A stretch of DNA of 64,000 nucleotides, from assembly GCA_020137815.1 (NCBI GenBank), contig CM035360.1, forward strand, positions 253,001-317,000. The letters run 5' to 3'. Source of the DNA: Hormiphora californensis (taxonomy: Eukaryota > Ctenophora > Tentaculata > Cydippida > Pleurobrachiidae). The translations under genes and the position numbers were made by a program. Below, in pieces: positions 51,640 through 61,474 of this stretch. The notes under the pieces are model-generated. The model was not told the origin of the DNA. It saw nothing but the letters and a program-made list of their open reading frames with translations, and searched no databases. Positions within the stretch are counted from its first letter, which is position 1, and every line of letters starts with the position of its first letter.

Positions 51640-52520
51640 TTGCATTTTGGTTTTTCGAGTGCTATTTAAATTCCAATTTTAACTTCCTAATTCAAAATTC
51701 CTATTCAACTTTAGATTCCTTTTTCCCCGAAACCTATTTTCCTTTTCCCCGTTCCACGCTTTACTTTAATGTTTTTTTTAATGTAGCCGTACTAAACACT
51801 ATATATCTGGAAAGTTATCCCCCCGTGATTAGATTTAACAAGGGTCAAAACGCGGGTTTTTTAAACTTTTTTCCGTAGGTTTTAAAACCAACTCAATTAA
51901 TTTAAAATATGTTTAAAAAAACAAAAACCCCCTTTTCCCGTTCAAACCTTAGGGGCCAAGGGAAATTTTTCACTATATAATTAGAGCCCTTTTTAACAGG
52001 TTTTCCCCCGTTTGGTCCCCCCCCTTTTTTCCCTTTTTTTTTTAAATTTGTTTTAAAACCACACCCCGTTCCCGCCGGAAATATCTGAGCTTTTTCGGGG
52101 GTTTTGTTGTTAACTTTACAATTTTTTCCCCCAAAAATTTTTTCCCGTTTTCCCCCCTCTTTTTTTCTTTTACCCCCTTTTTCCCTTTTTAAATTTTCCC
52201 TTTTTTCTCCCTCTTTCCTTTTTTTCTTCTCTTTCCTCTTTAAATTTTTTCTTCTTTTTTTTTCCCCCGGGTTCCCCCCCCCCCTTTTTTTTCCCCCTTT
52301 TCCCTTCCCCCTTTCCCCTTTTCCCCTCCTCCCCTCCTTTTTTCCCCCCTTTTTCTCGGGGGGTAATCCGTTTGTTTGGCCCCATCTATTATATATGATT
52401 TTTTCAAAAATTTATAATCTTTTTTTTTTCCCCCACCGTTAAATAGTGTAGTTTTTTTCCGATAGGCGAGAGATGTCTGTTTAGACTGGATTTTTTGGGG
52501 AAAGGCGTTTTATTTTTCTT
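51640..52520. other. low-fidelity copy of the unit 3/4 intergenic region
   Basis: Aligns by eye to 48355-49260 (same order: GAACAAGGGTCAAA block, CT tract, TAAATAGT-rich block, GATGTCTGTTTAGACT), but with many dropped bases and inflated homopolymers. Good sequence resumes near 52525. This is the clearest evidence that such segments are consensus artefacts. Confidence 0.8.
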
Positions 52521-52706
52521 TTAATTTTGTTTAGACATCACAATCTTTCCTTGTCCAGTCAGATTCAAAGCCGCATACCCTGAGGGGTCCCACTCACTCG
52601 ATAATACTATGCAAGAGTTGTAACAAAAGTATGCCAACTTAGGGGCCAACTTACAGAAGTTGCCGGGTATGTAAGCAGTAAGAGCTCTTTATGTAGTGTG
52701 GTTGAT

Positions 52707-53454
52707 ATGAGACTGTTTTCTGTGTTCGGGTTCGTGCTGTCATCTGGTTGTTTTGCTGATTGGGACAAACTGACAACTGAGAGTTATAGAGGTAGGTGTA
52801 CATGGTCGGATCTCTATTCCAATTTACTGGAACAATAACTGGCAGATCTCAACCGAAAGATTTTTCTCAGATCAGACAACCTCAAACAGCTGTGCTCCTG
52901 TTCCAGTCGAGAAAAGGTGGAGTTTCAGGAAGGAGACACTTGTTATTAAAATATCGGGTGATGTCAATACGACAACTATCGAATCAGATGAGTTAGATAA
53001 GACAGGGACCATTATAACAGATGTGGGCCAAGATACACCGATTGTCATTGAGATTACAATATCTCAATCTGAATTACTATCAGTCCGTTTTGGAAACTTG
53101 GTTTATGTATATAGCGATTTGTCCGATTTTGTTCATGGCCAGGACAACTTTCTCACTTTAAAGCAGAGTGGTCTTTACAAACATGCGTTTGATATCGAAT
53201 GGAGAAGCAGGATCGATCAGAACTCGGAAGATTATGTCGTAACAGACCTTGGTCAGTTTCCATTCAATTCTTCTAACTATGGGAATAAACTTGATATTGA
53301 AGTTGATGGAAATCTCTTTGATTGTGTTGAGGAAGTGGAGCAGGAAGAAAAAGGTCAGTCGATCAATTATTTACTAATTAGGACTAAGCTTCTAGTTCCG
53401 GGGTGCGAAATTTCTTGCGCGAACAGAGGAGCGAGACGTGCCCAAGGCTTCTAG
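52707..53454 (+). CDS. secreted protein, array unit 5, with altered cysteines and tail
   Basis: Exon 1 52707-52791 (signal peptide as in units 2 and 4, donor GTAGGT). Exon 2 starts 52871 (acceptor TTTTTCTCAG). The domain keeps NSCAPV and FDCVEE but has SVRFGN for SVSCYG and GQFPFNSS for GQCPFNSS, so two cysteines are lost together. The NET sequon is replaced by KET. After EQEEKG the stop of other units is mutated, and the frame continues 33 codons to 53454 (SINYLLIRTKLL...), or it is spliced at the GT at 53354. Otherwise intact. Last member of the close array. Confidence 0.7.
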
Positions 53455-54039
53455 AAGCCGTCTAACCGCGGTGGTCAGGTAGTTTTAGTAATGTACGAAA
53501 CAAGCTAAAAGCTTGGTTGTGCAAGTTTAAAAAGCTAATTCAGTCAGCAGATTGTGATGTTGGGTATCTCGCTGACCCCTTCTCGCACGCTCAGAGCGAG
53601 GAAAGTTTGCTCAGGTATCAGATAATATCTACCTGTATCTTGCTGACACTGTCAGTGACAGGTAGATGGTTCATGGTGAAAACAGAATGATGTTAATTCA
53701 TCGACTGAGTTAGCTTCCATGTCGCTTCTCACTTTGAAGATATAATAGTGGTCTGCTGCGCCAGACAATTCCATCCCAAAGATAGTGCATTGCATCGATT
53801 AATATCTCAAGTAAACAACCAATCAGAACTCGTTATTTAGGTCACGTGACTGGTTATCAGCCAATCAGGGACCAGTATTTCCTGATTCGGTCGGTTAATA
53901 TCTCAAGATCAAATGAAGCTTCATGAAGATCATGTTATGATTAGATCTAGGTCTGTTCTTGGAGCATTGCGAGCTGAGAAATACACACGGCATATCAATA
54001 AATCCGATTCTTTAATGCGAATCCTTCTTTCCCTTTGCT
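53455..54039. other. spacer with CCAAT/E-box cluster
   Basis: Array homology stops near 53380. Around 53816-53866 are ACCAATCAG, GTCACGTGAC and GCCAATCAGG within 50 bp, a promoter-like combination of NF-Y-type CCAAT boxes and an E-box. It could drive the divergent genes downstream; no TATA or start site is evident. TTAATATCTCAAG occurs twice (about 53800 and 53885). Confidence 0.35.
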
Positions 54040-54797
54040 GCTACCTGATTCCAGATTAATCTGCAGATTGTTCAAACTCTTTATCGCATAGAATAGAGTT
54101 GATATTATGGAAGCTGAACAACTATCTTTACCTTGCAAGGCCTTGAAGCTTTTAGCTCCTTCATACCGTCAATTTACAGTTCTACTATAATACTACTGGT
54201 TACTTGTCGTTCATACTTTCTAGACAGTAGTAGGCAAGCTGGCAAGTTCTTGTGTGGTATGAAATCGAAGGCAATCAACAGTATTGGTTCTGGTTCTGGA
54301 CCAGTATGTATGTACTGTCAGGCCAATGCTCTGACCACAGTTCTCTGACACTCTGACAGCTAATGTAGCTACATACATGTAGTAGACAAGTTCATGAAAT
54401 ATAAAATAAGGTAGACAGATCATTGGGCTCTAAACTAAATCATTTGAGAGGTAACTGCTGGCGTCGTATACCAATGACTCTTAAAACCGTTCCTAGCTAT
54501 ATTATAGAATCTGAGGTGAGGCCCCCTAGCCTAAACACACAAAGTGGCCTGGGTCTCCTTGCTTAGAGTTCCTTAGACCTATCTTAGACTCCTTCCTAGA
54601 CATACCTTATTGCTATACTTAGACATGTCCTGTTGAGTCATGATGATACCATAAACTTCATCACGCCATTTTAAAACACCTTCCTCTTATTAGTGCTGTT
54701 GAGGGTGTTAGTTTTAGCATCAATTAAATTACAACTCTACGACCACTAATGTTCACCCTATTAAAACAGTGCCCCCATCTTACTCGAGATAGTTCCA

Positions 54798-54879
54798 ATG
54801 ACTCATCGGGCAAATATTTGGGATTTTGTTTGGATTTCCTTCTTCGTCCTTCTTTTGTCTGGATCACATGCTGCCCAAG
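54798..54879 (+). CDS. signal-peptide exon, divergent family member A
   Basis: Exon of 82 nt, ATG 54798 to a GTAAAG donor, phase 1: MTHRANIWDFVWISFFVLLL then SGSHAAQ. Clear signal peptide with the same phase as exon 1 of units 1-5. No domain exon lies between here and the next copy (a 24-bp minisatellite and AT-rich sequence follow). Either the exon is an orphan from a duplication, or it is an alternative first exon spliced to 57096. Confidence 0.55.
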
Positions 54880-54904
54880 GTAAAGATCCTCATAAAACCA
54901 GTAT

Positions 54905-55535
54905 CTTGCCTTGATCGACCCTCTTGTATCTGGAAGGGTCTGAGGGGTATCTAATGGGGTTTGATGGGTATCTAGTAGGGTCTGAGAGGTATCTAATAGA
55001 GTGTGATTGGTATCTAAGAGGGTCTGAGGGATATCTAGGAGGCTCTAAGGGGTATCTAGAAGGGTCTGAGGGAAATCTAATGGGGTATGAGGGTAACAGT
55101 AGAGTCTGATAGGTATCCTGGAGGGTTTTAGGGGCATCTAGAATTGGGTCTGAGGGGTTTCTAGGATGGTAGTAGGGTGATATAGGGAGCTATGAGGGAT
55201 ATTTAGGAAGCTCTAAGGGGTATCTAGAAGGGTCTGAGGGGAATCTAATGGGGTATGAGGGTACCTAGTAGAGTCTGATAGGTATCCTGGAGAGTTTTAG
55301 GGGCATCTAGAAGGGTCTGAGGGGTTTCTAGGATGGTAGTAGGGTTATATAGGGAGCTGTGAAGAATATTTAGGAAGCTCTAAGGGGTATCTAGAAAGGT
55401 CTGCGAGGAGTATAATGGGTTCTGAGGGTATCTATAAAGATCTGACCTGTATCTAGCAGGGTCTGAGAGGTGTCTAGGAGGGTACTAGGGGATTGTAGTA
55501 GGCTCTGAGAGTCTGAGGGGTATCGTATATAATGC
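54905..55535. repeat. ~24-bp minisatellite
   Basis: About 25 degenerate copies of a unit of type GGTCTGAGGGGTATCTAGTA. A higher-order repeat of ~190 bp is visible (55025-55180 resembles 55200-55380). Confidence 0.85.
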
Positions 55536-56049
55536 TCCATGGCATATCTAATAGGCTAATACAGTTATGCACACATCTAATTATCCAATTAACCAATTAA
55601 CTAAATGAGATAGGAACTTCTCATGGGTGTCTACCCCCACTTATGCGAGGACGCTACACATTTTAGTGTCCTTATTTTCATCTTTACTCCTATTTTGAAA
55701 TGATAAGTATTTAGCACTCATGCGCAGCATAAATTATCCAATTAATTCAATTATCTCGATTAGTATTGGAGATATCGACTCAGTAATGGTCTCTACCCCC
55801 TATAATGTGATGATTCTGCACATTTTAGTGTCCTTGTTTTTGTCTCTACTCCATTTCTAAGCTAAGTTATGGGAATATCCAGTTAGTGCCAATTAAGGCC
55901 AATTATAGGGGTCTTCCCCACCACTTCAGATTTAAAACTTTTTTTTGGTGCATAAGGACCTCTTAGACTAACTATTAGTGAAGGAATTAGCCGTCCCCCC
56001 CAAAATTCCTGGTTCACTCGATTATTTACCCAAATCACATGTATTAAAT
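55536..56049. other. intergenic, no gene seen
   Basis: Contains a two-copy segment with CACATTTTAGTGTCCTT (about 55658 and 55820) and several AATTA-rich stretches. No coding evidence. Confidence 0.5.
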
Positions 56050-56862
56050 GCTGCTACCTGATTCCAGATTAATCTGAAGATTGTTCAAACTCTTTATCGC
56101 ATAGAATAGAGTTGATATTATGGAAGCTGAAGCGTATGGGCTGAACAACTATCCTTGCAAGGCCTTGAAGCATAAACTTTTAGCTCCTTCACACCGTCAA
56201 TTTAAAGTTCTACTACTGGTTACTTGTCGTTCATACTTTCTGGACTGTAGTAGGCAAGCTGGCAAGTTCTTGTGTGGTGTGAAATCGAAGGCAATCAACA
56301 GTATTGGTTCTGGTTCTGGACCAGTATGTATCTAGCTACATACATGTAGTAGACAAGTTCATGAAATATAAAATAAGGTAGACAGATCATTGGGCTCTAA
56401 ACTAAATCATTTGAGGGGTAGCTGCTGGCGTCGTATACCAATGACTCCTAAACCCGTTCCTAGCTATATTATAGAATCTGAGGTGAGGCCCCCTAGCCTA
56501 GACACACAAAGTGGCCTGGGTCTCCTTGCTTAGAGTTCCTTAGACCTATCTTAGACTCCTTCCTAGACATACCTTATTGCTATACTTAGACATGTCCTGT
56601 TGAGTCATGATGGTCCATCAACTTCATCACGCCATTTTAAAACACCTTCCTCTTATTAGTGCTGTTGAGGGTGTTAGTTTTAGCATCAATTAAATTACAA
56701 CTCTACGACCACTTGCACTGTTGTTCACCCTATTAAAACAGTGCCCCCATCTTACTCGAGATAGTTCCAATGACTCATCGGGCAAATATTTGGGATTTTG
56801 TTTGGATTTCCTTCTTCGTCCTTCTTTTGTCTGGATCACATGCTGCCCAAGGTAAAGATCCT
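56050..56862. repeat. segmental direct duplication of 54040-54890
   Basis: About 800 bp, starting GCTGCTACCTGATTCC and including the signal-peptide exon, repeated with few changes (one ~30-bp deletion near 56335 where copy 1 has CTGTCAGGCCAATGCTCTGA, and short insertions). It duplicates promoter and first exon together. Confidence 0.85.
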
Positions 56863-57943
56863 CATGAAACCAGTATCTTGCCTTGTTCGTCATTCCTCAT
56901 GACCAGTATCTTGCCTTGATCCTGATTCCTAATAAGACCAGTATCTTGCCTTGTTCGACCCTCTCTCCCCGGCCCTAGCGCTCCAATTGAACAATTCTCA
57001 TTCCTCATAAGACCAGTATCCTAGGACCAAGGGTTCCGACTCTTGCCTAGCTCGCACCCTTCCTGATCCTAAATAGTAAACATGCTTTGTTTCAGTCTGC
57101 ACCAAGATTTCAGAACACAGTTCCCTCGTTTTCGATTGGAACTTGAGTGATGGCCCTCTTATCATCAAGATATCTCAGTCTCTCAGTGGTGCTGGTTGGA
57201 AGGGTGAATCAGAGGTACAACTTGGAGAACTCGCCAAGATTTGTCTCCTCAAAGATTCAAACGGTCTATCAATTAGAATCAACACCGAGACAGCTTGCAG
57301 CTTCAATGACATCAGCAGTGGCGAGTCTTGGAACACCTACCCTTTATCTGATTTGTGGAAGTCAGGTGCTAAACACGTGATTGAAATACTTTATGACCAA
57401 GACAGAAAAAGTCTGGAAGTGGAATGGAACAACTCAGAATCACAGAAACTCCTCATCTCGGAGGTGCTTCAAGACATGCCTCTTGAGGGGTCTGTGAGGG
57501 TCATGGGAGCCGTCCTTGATTGTGTTTATGGGGTGGATGACAGTTTCATTGAGGGTAGGTTTACAGTTTTATAGTTGCGATGTATCTATCTGAATTTGAT
57601 GCTTGCATGGAATTGGATCTAAACTAACTTGTGGAAGCTAATTGCTGTAAATTGCAAGACGCATGGCTGCTTCTAGTCGAATGAAAGGGTGGTACGGGAT
57701 TAGTGGTTGGTAACAGCTCAGGAGATTTTAATTCAAGGTCTTATATGACACTTACGTCTTAGAATTTAGGGCAAGGTTTACGTTTTGTTGTCATTAAAAG
57801 GTCCAGGTAACAGGTTTTGTCTTTACTCAATTGTCTGTTTTCACATTTTATAACCTTCTCCCACCGTTTCAGGTTGTCTAGTTTTTATTCTTCTTCACAT
57901 TCACTCGCTACTCTCTGAGAGAATTGATCAAGAAGGGTACTAA
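56770..57943 (+). CDS. secreted protein, divergent family member B
   Basis: Exon 1 56770-56851 (82 nt, same signal peptide as at 54798). Exon 2 57096-57554 (acceptor TGCTTTGTTTCAG, donor GTAGGT), phase 1-1, 153 residues: VCTKISEH..., FDWNLSDGPLIIKI, AKICLLKD, TACSFND, LEVEWN, VLDCVYGVDD. Shared with units 1-5 are the architecture, the N-terminal cysteine, an (I/L)E(V/I)(E)W core and the terminal DCV. A possible last exon is 57873-57943 (acceptor CCACCGTTTCAG, 71 nt), which keeps phase 1 and ends with a stop after a short hydrophobic stretch GCLVFILLHIHSLL. That segment is too short for a standard membrane helix, so the last exon is uncertain. Function unknown; extracellular. Confidence 0.65.
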
Positions 57944-58149
57944 CTAGACAATAGTTGGCTGAGCTTGTGCTGTCTCGCGAGTGTCGTTAGGACTGTGATC
58001 AGGCATCTGACAGACTGCATGTGTGGGTTGTAAGGAATGAGCATGTGTGCAAGATGTGTGAGCATGTACAAGATGTGTGAGCATGTGGAGTACGTACTAC
58101 TTTACCTATAGTTCGAATTCCTTAACTGAGATATAAAGTTTTCTTTTAA
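57944..58149. other. intergenic, no gene seen
   Basis: Contains short repeats of GTGTGAGCATGT (58040-58090). Nothing else recognised. Confidence 0.4.
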
Positions 58150-58425
58150 CTGTTCAGACTCGTAAAATGGGGGGTGAACTGTTGAAAAAAATGGACTTTT
58201 CAAGGTGTTCATGTGGGATCTTTACGAGCGTTGAACTTCAAGCAGAAAAGTTTACAAGATTAGCTTATGAACCACCAGAAACCTTGAATGAGGGTAAAGA
58301 ATAGTCCAAGTATGAAGTTTCATAACAAGCCAATCTTGTAATATTTTTTCTGGGCGAATTCAATTGTAAAGATCCCACACGAACACTCTTGTCAACAACT
58401 TCCCACTTCCTCCCTTCCCCCTTAC
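58150..58425. mobile_element. small inverted-repeat element
   Basis: GTGTTCATGTGGGATCTTTAC (58207 region) is mirrored by GTAAAGATCCCACACGAACAC (58367 region), with further imperfect pairing outward. About 275 bp, no coding sequence. Confidence 0.6.
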
Positions 58426-58439
58426 TCAACAAGGTTACC

Positions 58440-58860
58440 TAGTATCTCCTTCTGGAAAAGTTGGCATGCGCTGCAGTCCCCTGTCTGGCGCCGCGACCCA
58501 TCTGAGCGCACTGTCGCTGAGAATCAAATGGGGTATGGCGCCGCCATACAGGCAGTCCCCGGGTACTGCACACGCTGTTGACGGCATTTGATAAAGGGGG
58601 CTGCAGCGTATGCCAGCAAGAGAAACTAGAGACTGCAGAAAATAAAGTTCTAATCAATAAATAAAAGGTTCCGCGATGCCTAACCAATGACTGACGAGTA
58701 GCAGCGTTCATCCCTATCCATGCTACGCAGTCTGTCTGTTCGGTCCGGTGTGAGAGCTGACAGGCAAGGAACATGCCAGAGTTCATCCCTCTCCATGCTG
58801 GACACCTATCTCTCCTAGCGATTCAGAGCCTGGATGGAGTACTCTTGGAGATGTTGCCAC
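58440..58860 (-). repeat. composite of dispersed repeats
   Basis: 58470-58560 is an inverted copy of the GGCGGCGCC block found after the array units. 58720-58790, read on the minus strand, matches the 9180-9300 region (CTGTCAGCTCTCACACCGG, then CAGACAGACTGCGTAGCATG) but lacks the second hairpin arm present there. So it is a third relative of repeat family R with the hairpin reduced to one arm. Confidence 0.6.
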
Positions 58861-58964
58861 TTCAACAGCTGCACATACTTTATGTATCAAATGGTAAGAA
58901 CAGTCCAGGATCTCCCCAGTAATTCATGCACGATCTAAAAGGGACATCGAGAAGGGAACAAACG

Positions 58965-59725
58965 GTGAAGTGAGGACGAGACGAGACGAGACGAGAGGAG
59001 AAGGACCGAGCCAAAACGGAGACCTCGTGACTCCTCCCAACCTCTCCCAGCGAGGGAAGAAGATAGAGAGAGAAAGGAGCGAGAGAGAGAGAGTAGCAGA
59101 GAGAGCAAGGAGTATGAGAATTAACGAAGAGCGAGGACGACAGGAGAGAGAGAATTGACTGGAGAACGGCAGAGAGAGGACGAGGTGAAATGATGCGTAG
59201 GAGGGGAAACATCCGCGAGACAAGACCAGAGAGGGAAAGACGAGAGAAGAGGGAGAGATGACCGAGCAGAGAAGAACGAGACGAGAGAGAGAAGCGTGAG
59301 TGAGGGCGACGAGAGACCCGAAACCCGCAGAGGTTTCGATGAGACGAAGAACCAGAGAAGGACGAGAGAGAAGCCCAGGAGTAGAAGACGAGACAGCCTC
59401 TGGAATCGACGCCCGACTCCGATGGAGAGGAGAGGAGAGAGACCGACGGAGAGACCCGAAGCACAGACAGACATCGGACCAACACTGAGACCTGACACAG
59501 TGCAACAATTCTAAAAACCGCAGACCACGAAGCCGGCGCCGTAGGACCGACGAGGAGCAGAGCACACGCGCGGGAGAGGTGTTTCGGCGAGAGAGAGAGG
59601 AGAGGAGGAGGAGAGGAGAGAGAGAGAGGAGGAGAGGGAAGAGAGGAGAGGAGATGGAGAGGAGAGGAGGAGAGAGAGAGAAGAGAGAGAGAGAGAAGAG
59701 AGATGAGAGAGGGAGAGATATGCAT
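58965..59725. repeat. 760-bp polypurine tract
   Basis: The plus strand is overwhelmingly A and G with GACGAG, GAGAGA and GAGGAG words. Long open frames on both strands (one of 281 codons on the minus strand) consist of S/L or R/E and arise from base composition. No splice or domain evidence. Confidence 0.8.
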
Positions 59726-61112
59726 AAGTTCCGGAGAGACGGTACCGGTATGACATTTCCAGTATATTCAACACTATCTTTCCAATCTTGCTAATCATAA
59801 TATCACTCTTCAGGTATCATGGTAATTAATAAACACAGTGGACCTTATTTAACAGTGTGATTTCAGAGAAACGACGAGGGAGGGAGAAAGATATGAGGAA
59901 GAGAAATATTATGAATGGTTGTTTGGTTGTATTAAAGTGATGTGGAGAGAAGGTTGGGTTTTTAAACATGTTGTAAATTAATAGGTGGTGGGTTTTTGTA
60001 GAGAAAAAGTTGGTCTTGAACGAGAAAAATGGCTGTTATGTTAATGTGGCAGAGAGAATAGAGGTAGAGAGAAGGCTAAGAGAGATGGAGAAGGCTGAGA
60101 TGGAGAAGGCTGGTTGTTTTACTTGTTTTAATGAGAGAAACAATTTAGCTGTAGGGAGAGATATAGAGAAGGCTATGAGAGAGATATCTATCTAGAGAAG
60201 GCTGGATGTTTGAGTGATACAAGTTGGCTAACTGTTACCTAGTTAGATGGAGATTCACTCAAGAGATTCACTCAAGCATGCTTGCAATATGACTCCACTG
60301 CTCCTTGATTGACGGTTTAAAAACCTTTCTTTCTCTGTGTGTGTTAGACGTTCACATTTATACTTTCTATTCTAAAACCTGACTCGAACATAATGTTCTC
60401 TTTTCCACATCTCTCTTCACACGGCTCTCTCTCTCTCTCTCTCTCTCTTAGATTCAGTCACAAGGTCTTTGTATTTTTTCTAAAAAATGATAATGTTGGT
60501 GGTTGCGATCATAAAAGGCTAGAGGCGGTGGCACTGGGGAGTGAGCTTTTTTCGGCCGGTAAAGTTCATATCTATCGATTTCTTTCTATATCTTTTATCC
60601 CTCCTCTATGCTAAAGAGGATATTTAGAGATCTCTCGAAGAGTTCTCGATCTCATCTCTCGAGCGTAGCTCGTAGGCAGCGGCGAGCGATGAAAGCGCTC
60701 TCGCTCTCTTATCTCTTCTCTCTCTATCTATTCTATTCTCTTTCTTGCTGTTTGCTCAAGCGCATTAGAGAGCATTTAGAGTTGTGCCTTTCTCGAGTAA
60801 ACTTTGCTCATCTCAATATAAGCAGGCCCTGATCCGTCGTTCGTCGTATCAAAGACAACATTTGCCTATGTACAACTCTCCTTGATGTATGTTTAGTTTG
60901 TAGAATTATTTAGTCAGTTAGTTAGTAACGGTGAGGTCATCATTCTGTGATTTGTATCGATTATACATCTGGGAGATGGGTTGGGATGAGCATTGAGTTA
61001 GTTGTTTCCTCCCACCTCCCAATATGGCCTCCTTGAAATTTGTTGATGTTGTCTAAATTAAAAGTGTAATGCGGGGAAATGATGATAAAACATTATATCG
61101 CGCTTCACCTCT
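59726..61112. other. intergenic, purine/pyrimidine-rich, no gene supported
   Basis: 60040-60200 has GAGAAGGCT-type short repeats; 60420-60450 is a (CT)n tract; 60640-60740 has CTCGAGCGTAGCTCG-like small palindromes. Short frames lack any recognised domain. Confidence 0.4.
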
Positions 61113-61185
61113 GTCGCGCGCGCGCGCGAGAGAGAGCGAGCGCGCGCGGAGGCGAGCGAGAGCAAGAGAGAGCCGCGCCAGGATC
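61113..61185. repeat. alternating CG tract
   Basis: GTCGCGCGCGCGCGCGAGAG and GAGCGCGCGCGGAGG nearby: alternating purine-pyrimidine sequence of the kind that can adopt Z-DNA. It lies about 310 bp upstream of the gene starting at 61475, followed by a TC-rich tract (61265-61345). Confidence 0.7.
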
Positions 61186-61426
61186 GCCGCCGACGGGCGA
61201 GACGCGACATAGCGAGCAATAGAGAACGCTACCATCCTGATCTCTTTTCTTCTAGCCACTTATCATCCTCCCTCCCTTTCGCTCTCTAGCCTCTCTCTCT
61301 CTCTTCTATCTCTCCTCTCTTCTCTATCTCTCTCTCTCTCTCTATACCCTGTTGATCGGTATTCTTGTGCAAGACTAGTAAGCAACAGGTGATGCAATTA
61401 ACAGCAGGTGATCACACACAAAGTCC

Positions 61427-61434
61427 TATAAATA
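61427..61434 (+). promoter_or_regulatory. TATA box of the 61.5-kb gene
   Basis: TATAAATA in the context GTCCTATAAATAAGGGCA, 41 bp before the ATG at 61475; transcription would start near 61457-61462, giving a very short 5' UTR. Two copies of an AACAGCAGGTGAT-like word lie just upstream (61383-61412). Confidence 0.55.
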
Positions 61435-61474
61435 AGGGCACCCCGCTGTTTGCTTGTCATATTTCTTTCAATTC

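Noticed and set aside
54924-55109. Open frame with repeated YLEGSEGYL-type residues
   Set aside because: It follows from the ~24-bp minisatellite and is interrupted within a few units.
58880-59725. 281-codon open frame on the minus strand and several overlapping frames
   Set aside because: They sit in the polypurine tract, where stop codons are rare by composition; content is almost only S, L, P, R and F, with three frames open at once.
61454-61474. Upstream extension of the 61.5-kb gene to a TTG start
   Set aside because: The first ATG in frame is 61475, right after the predicted transcription start; a non-ATG start is unnecessary.
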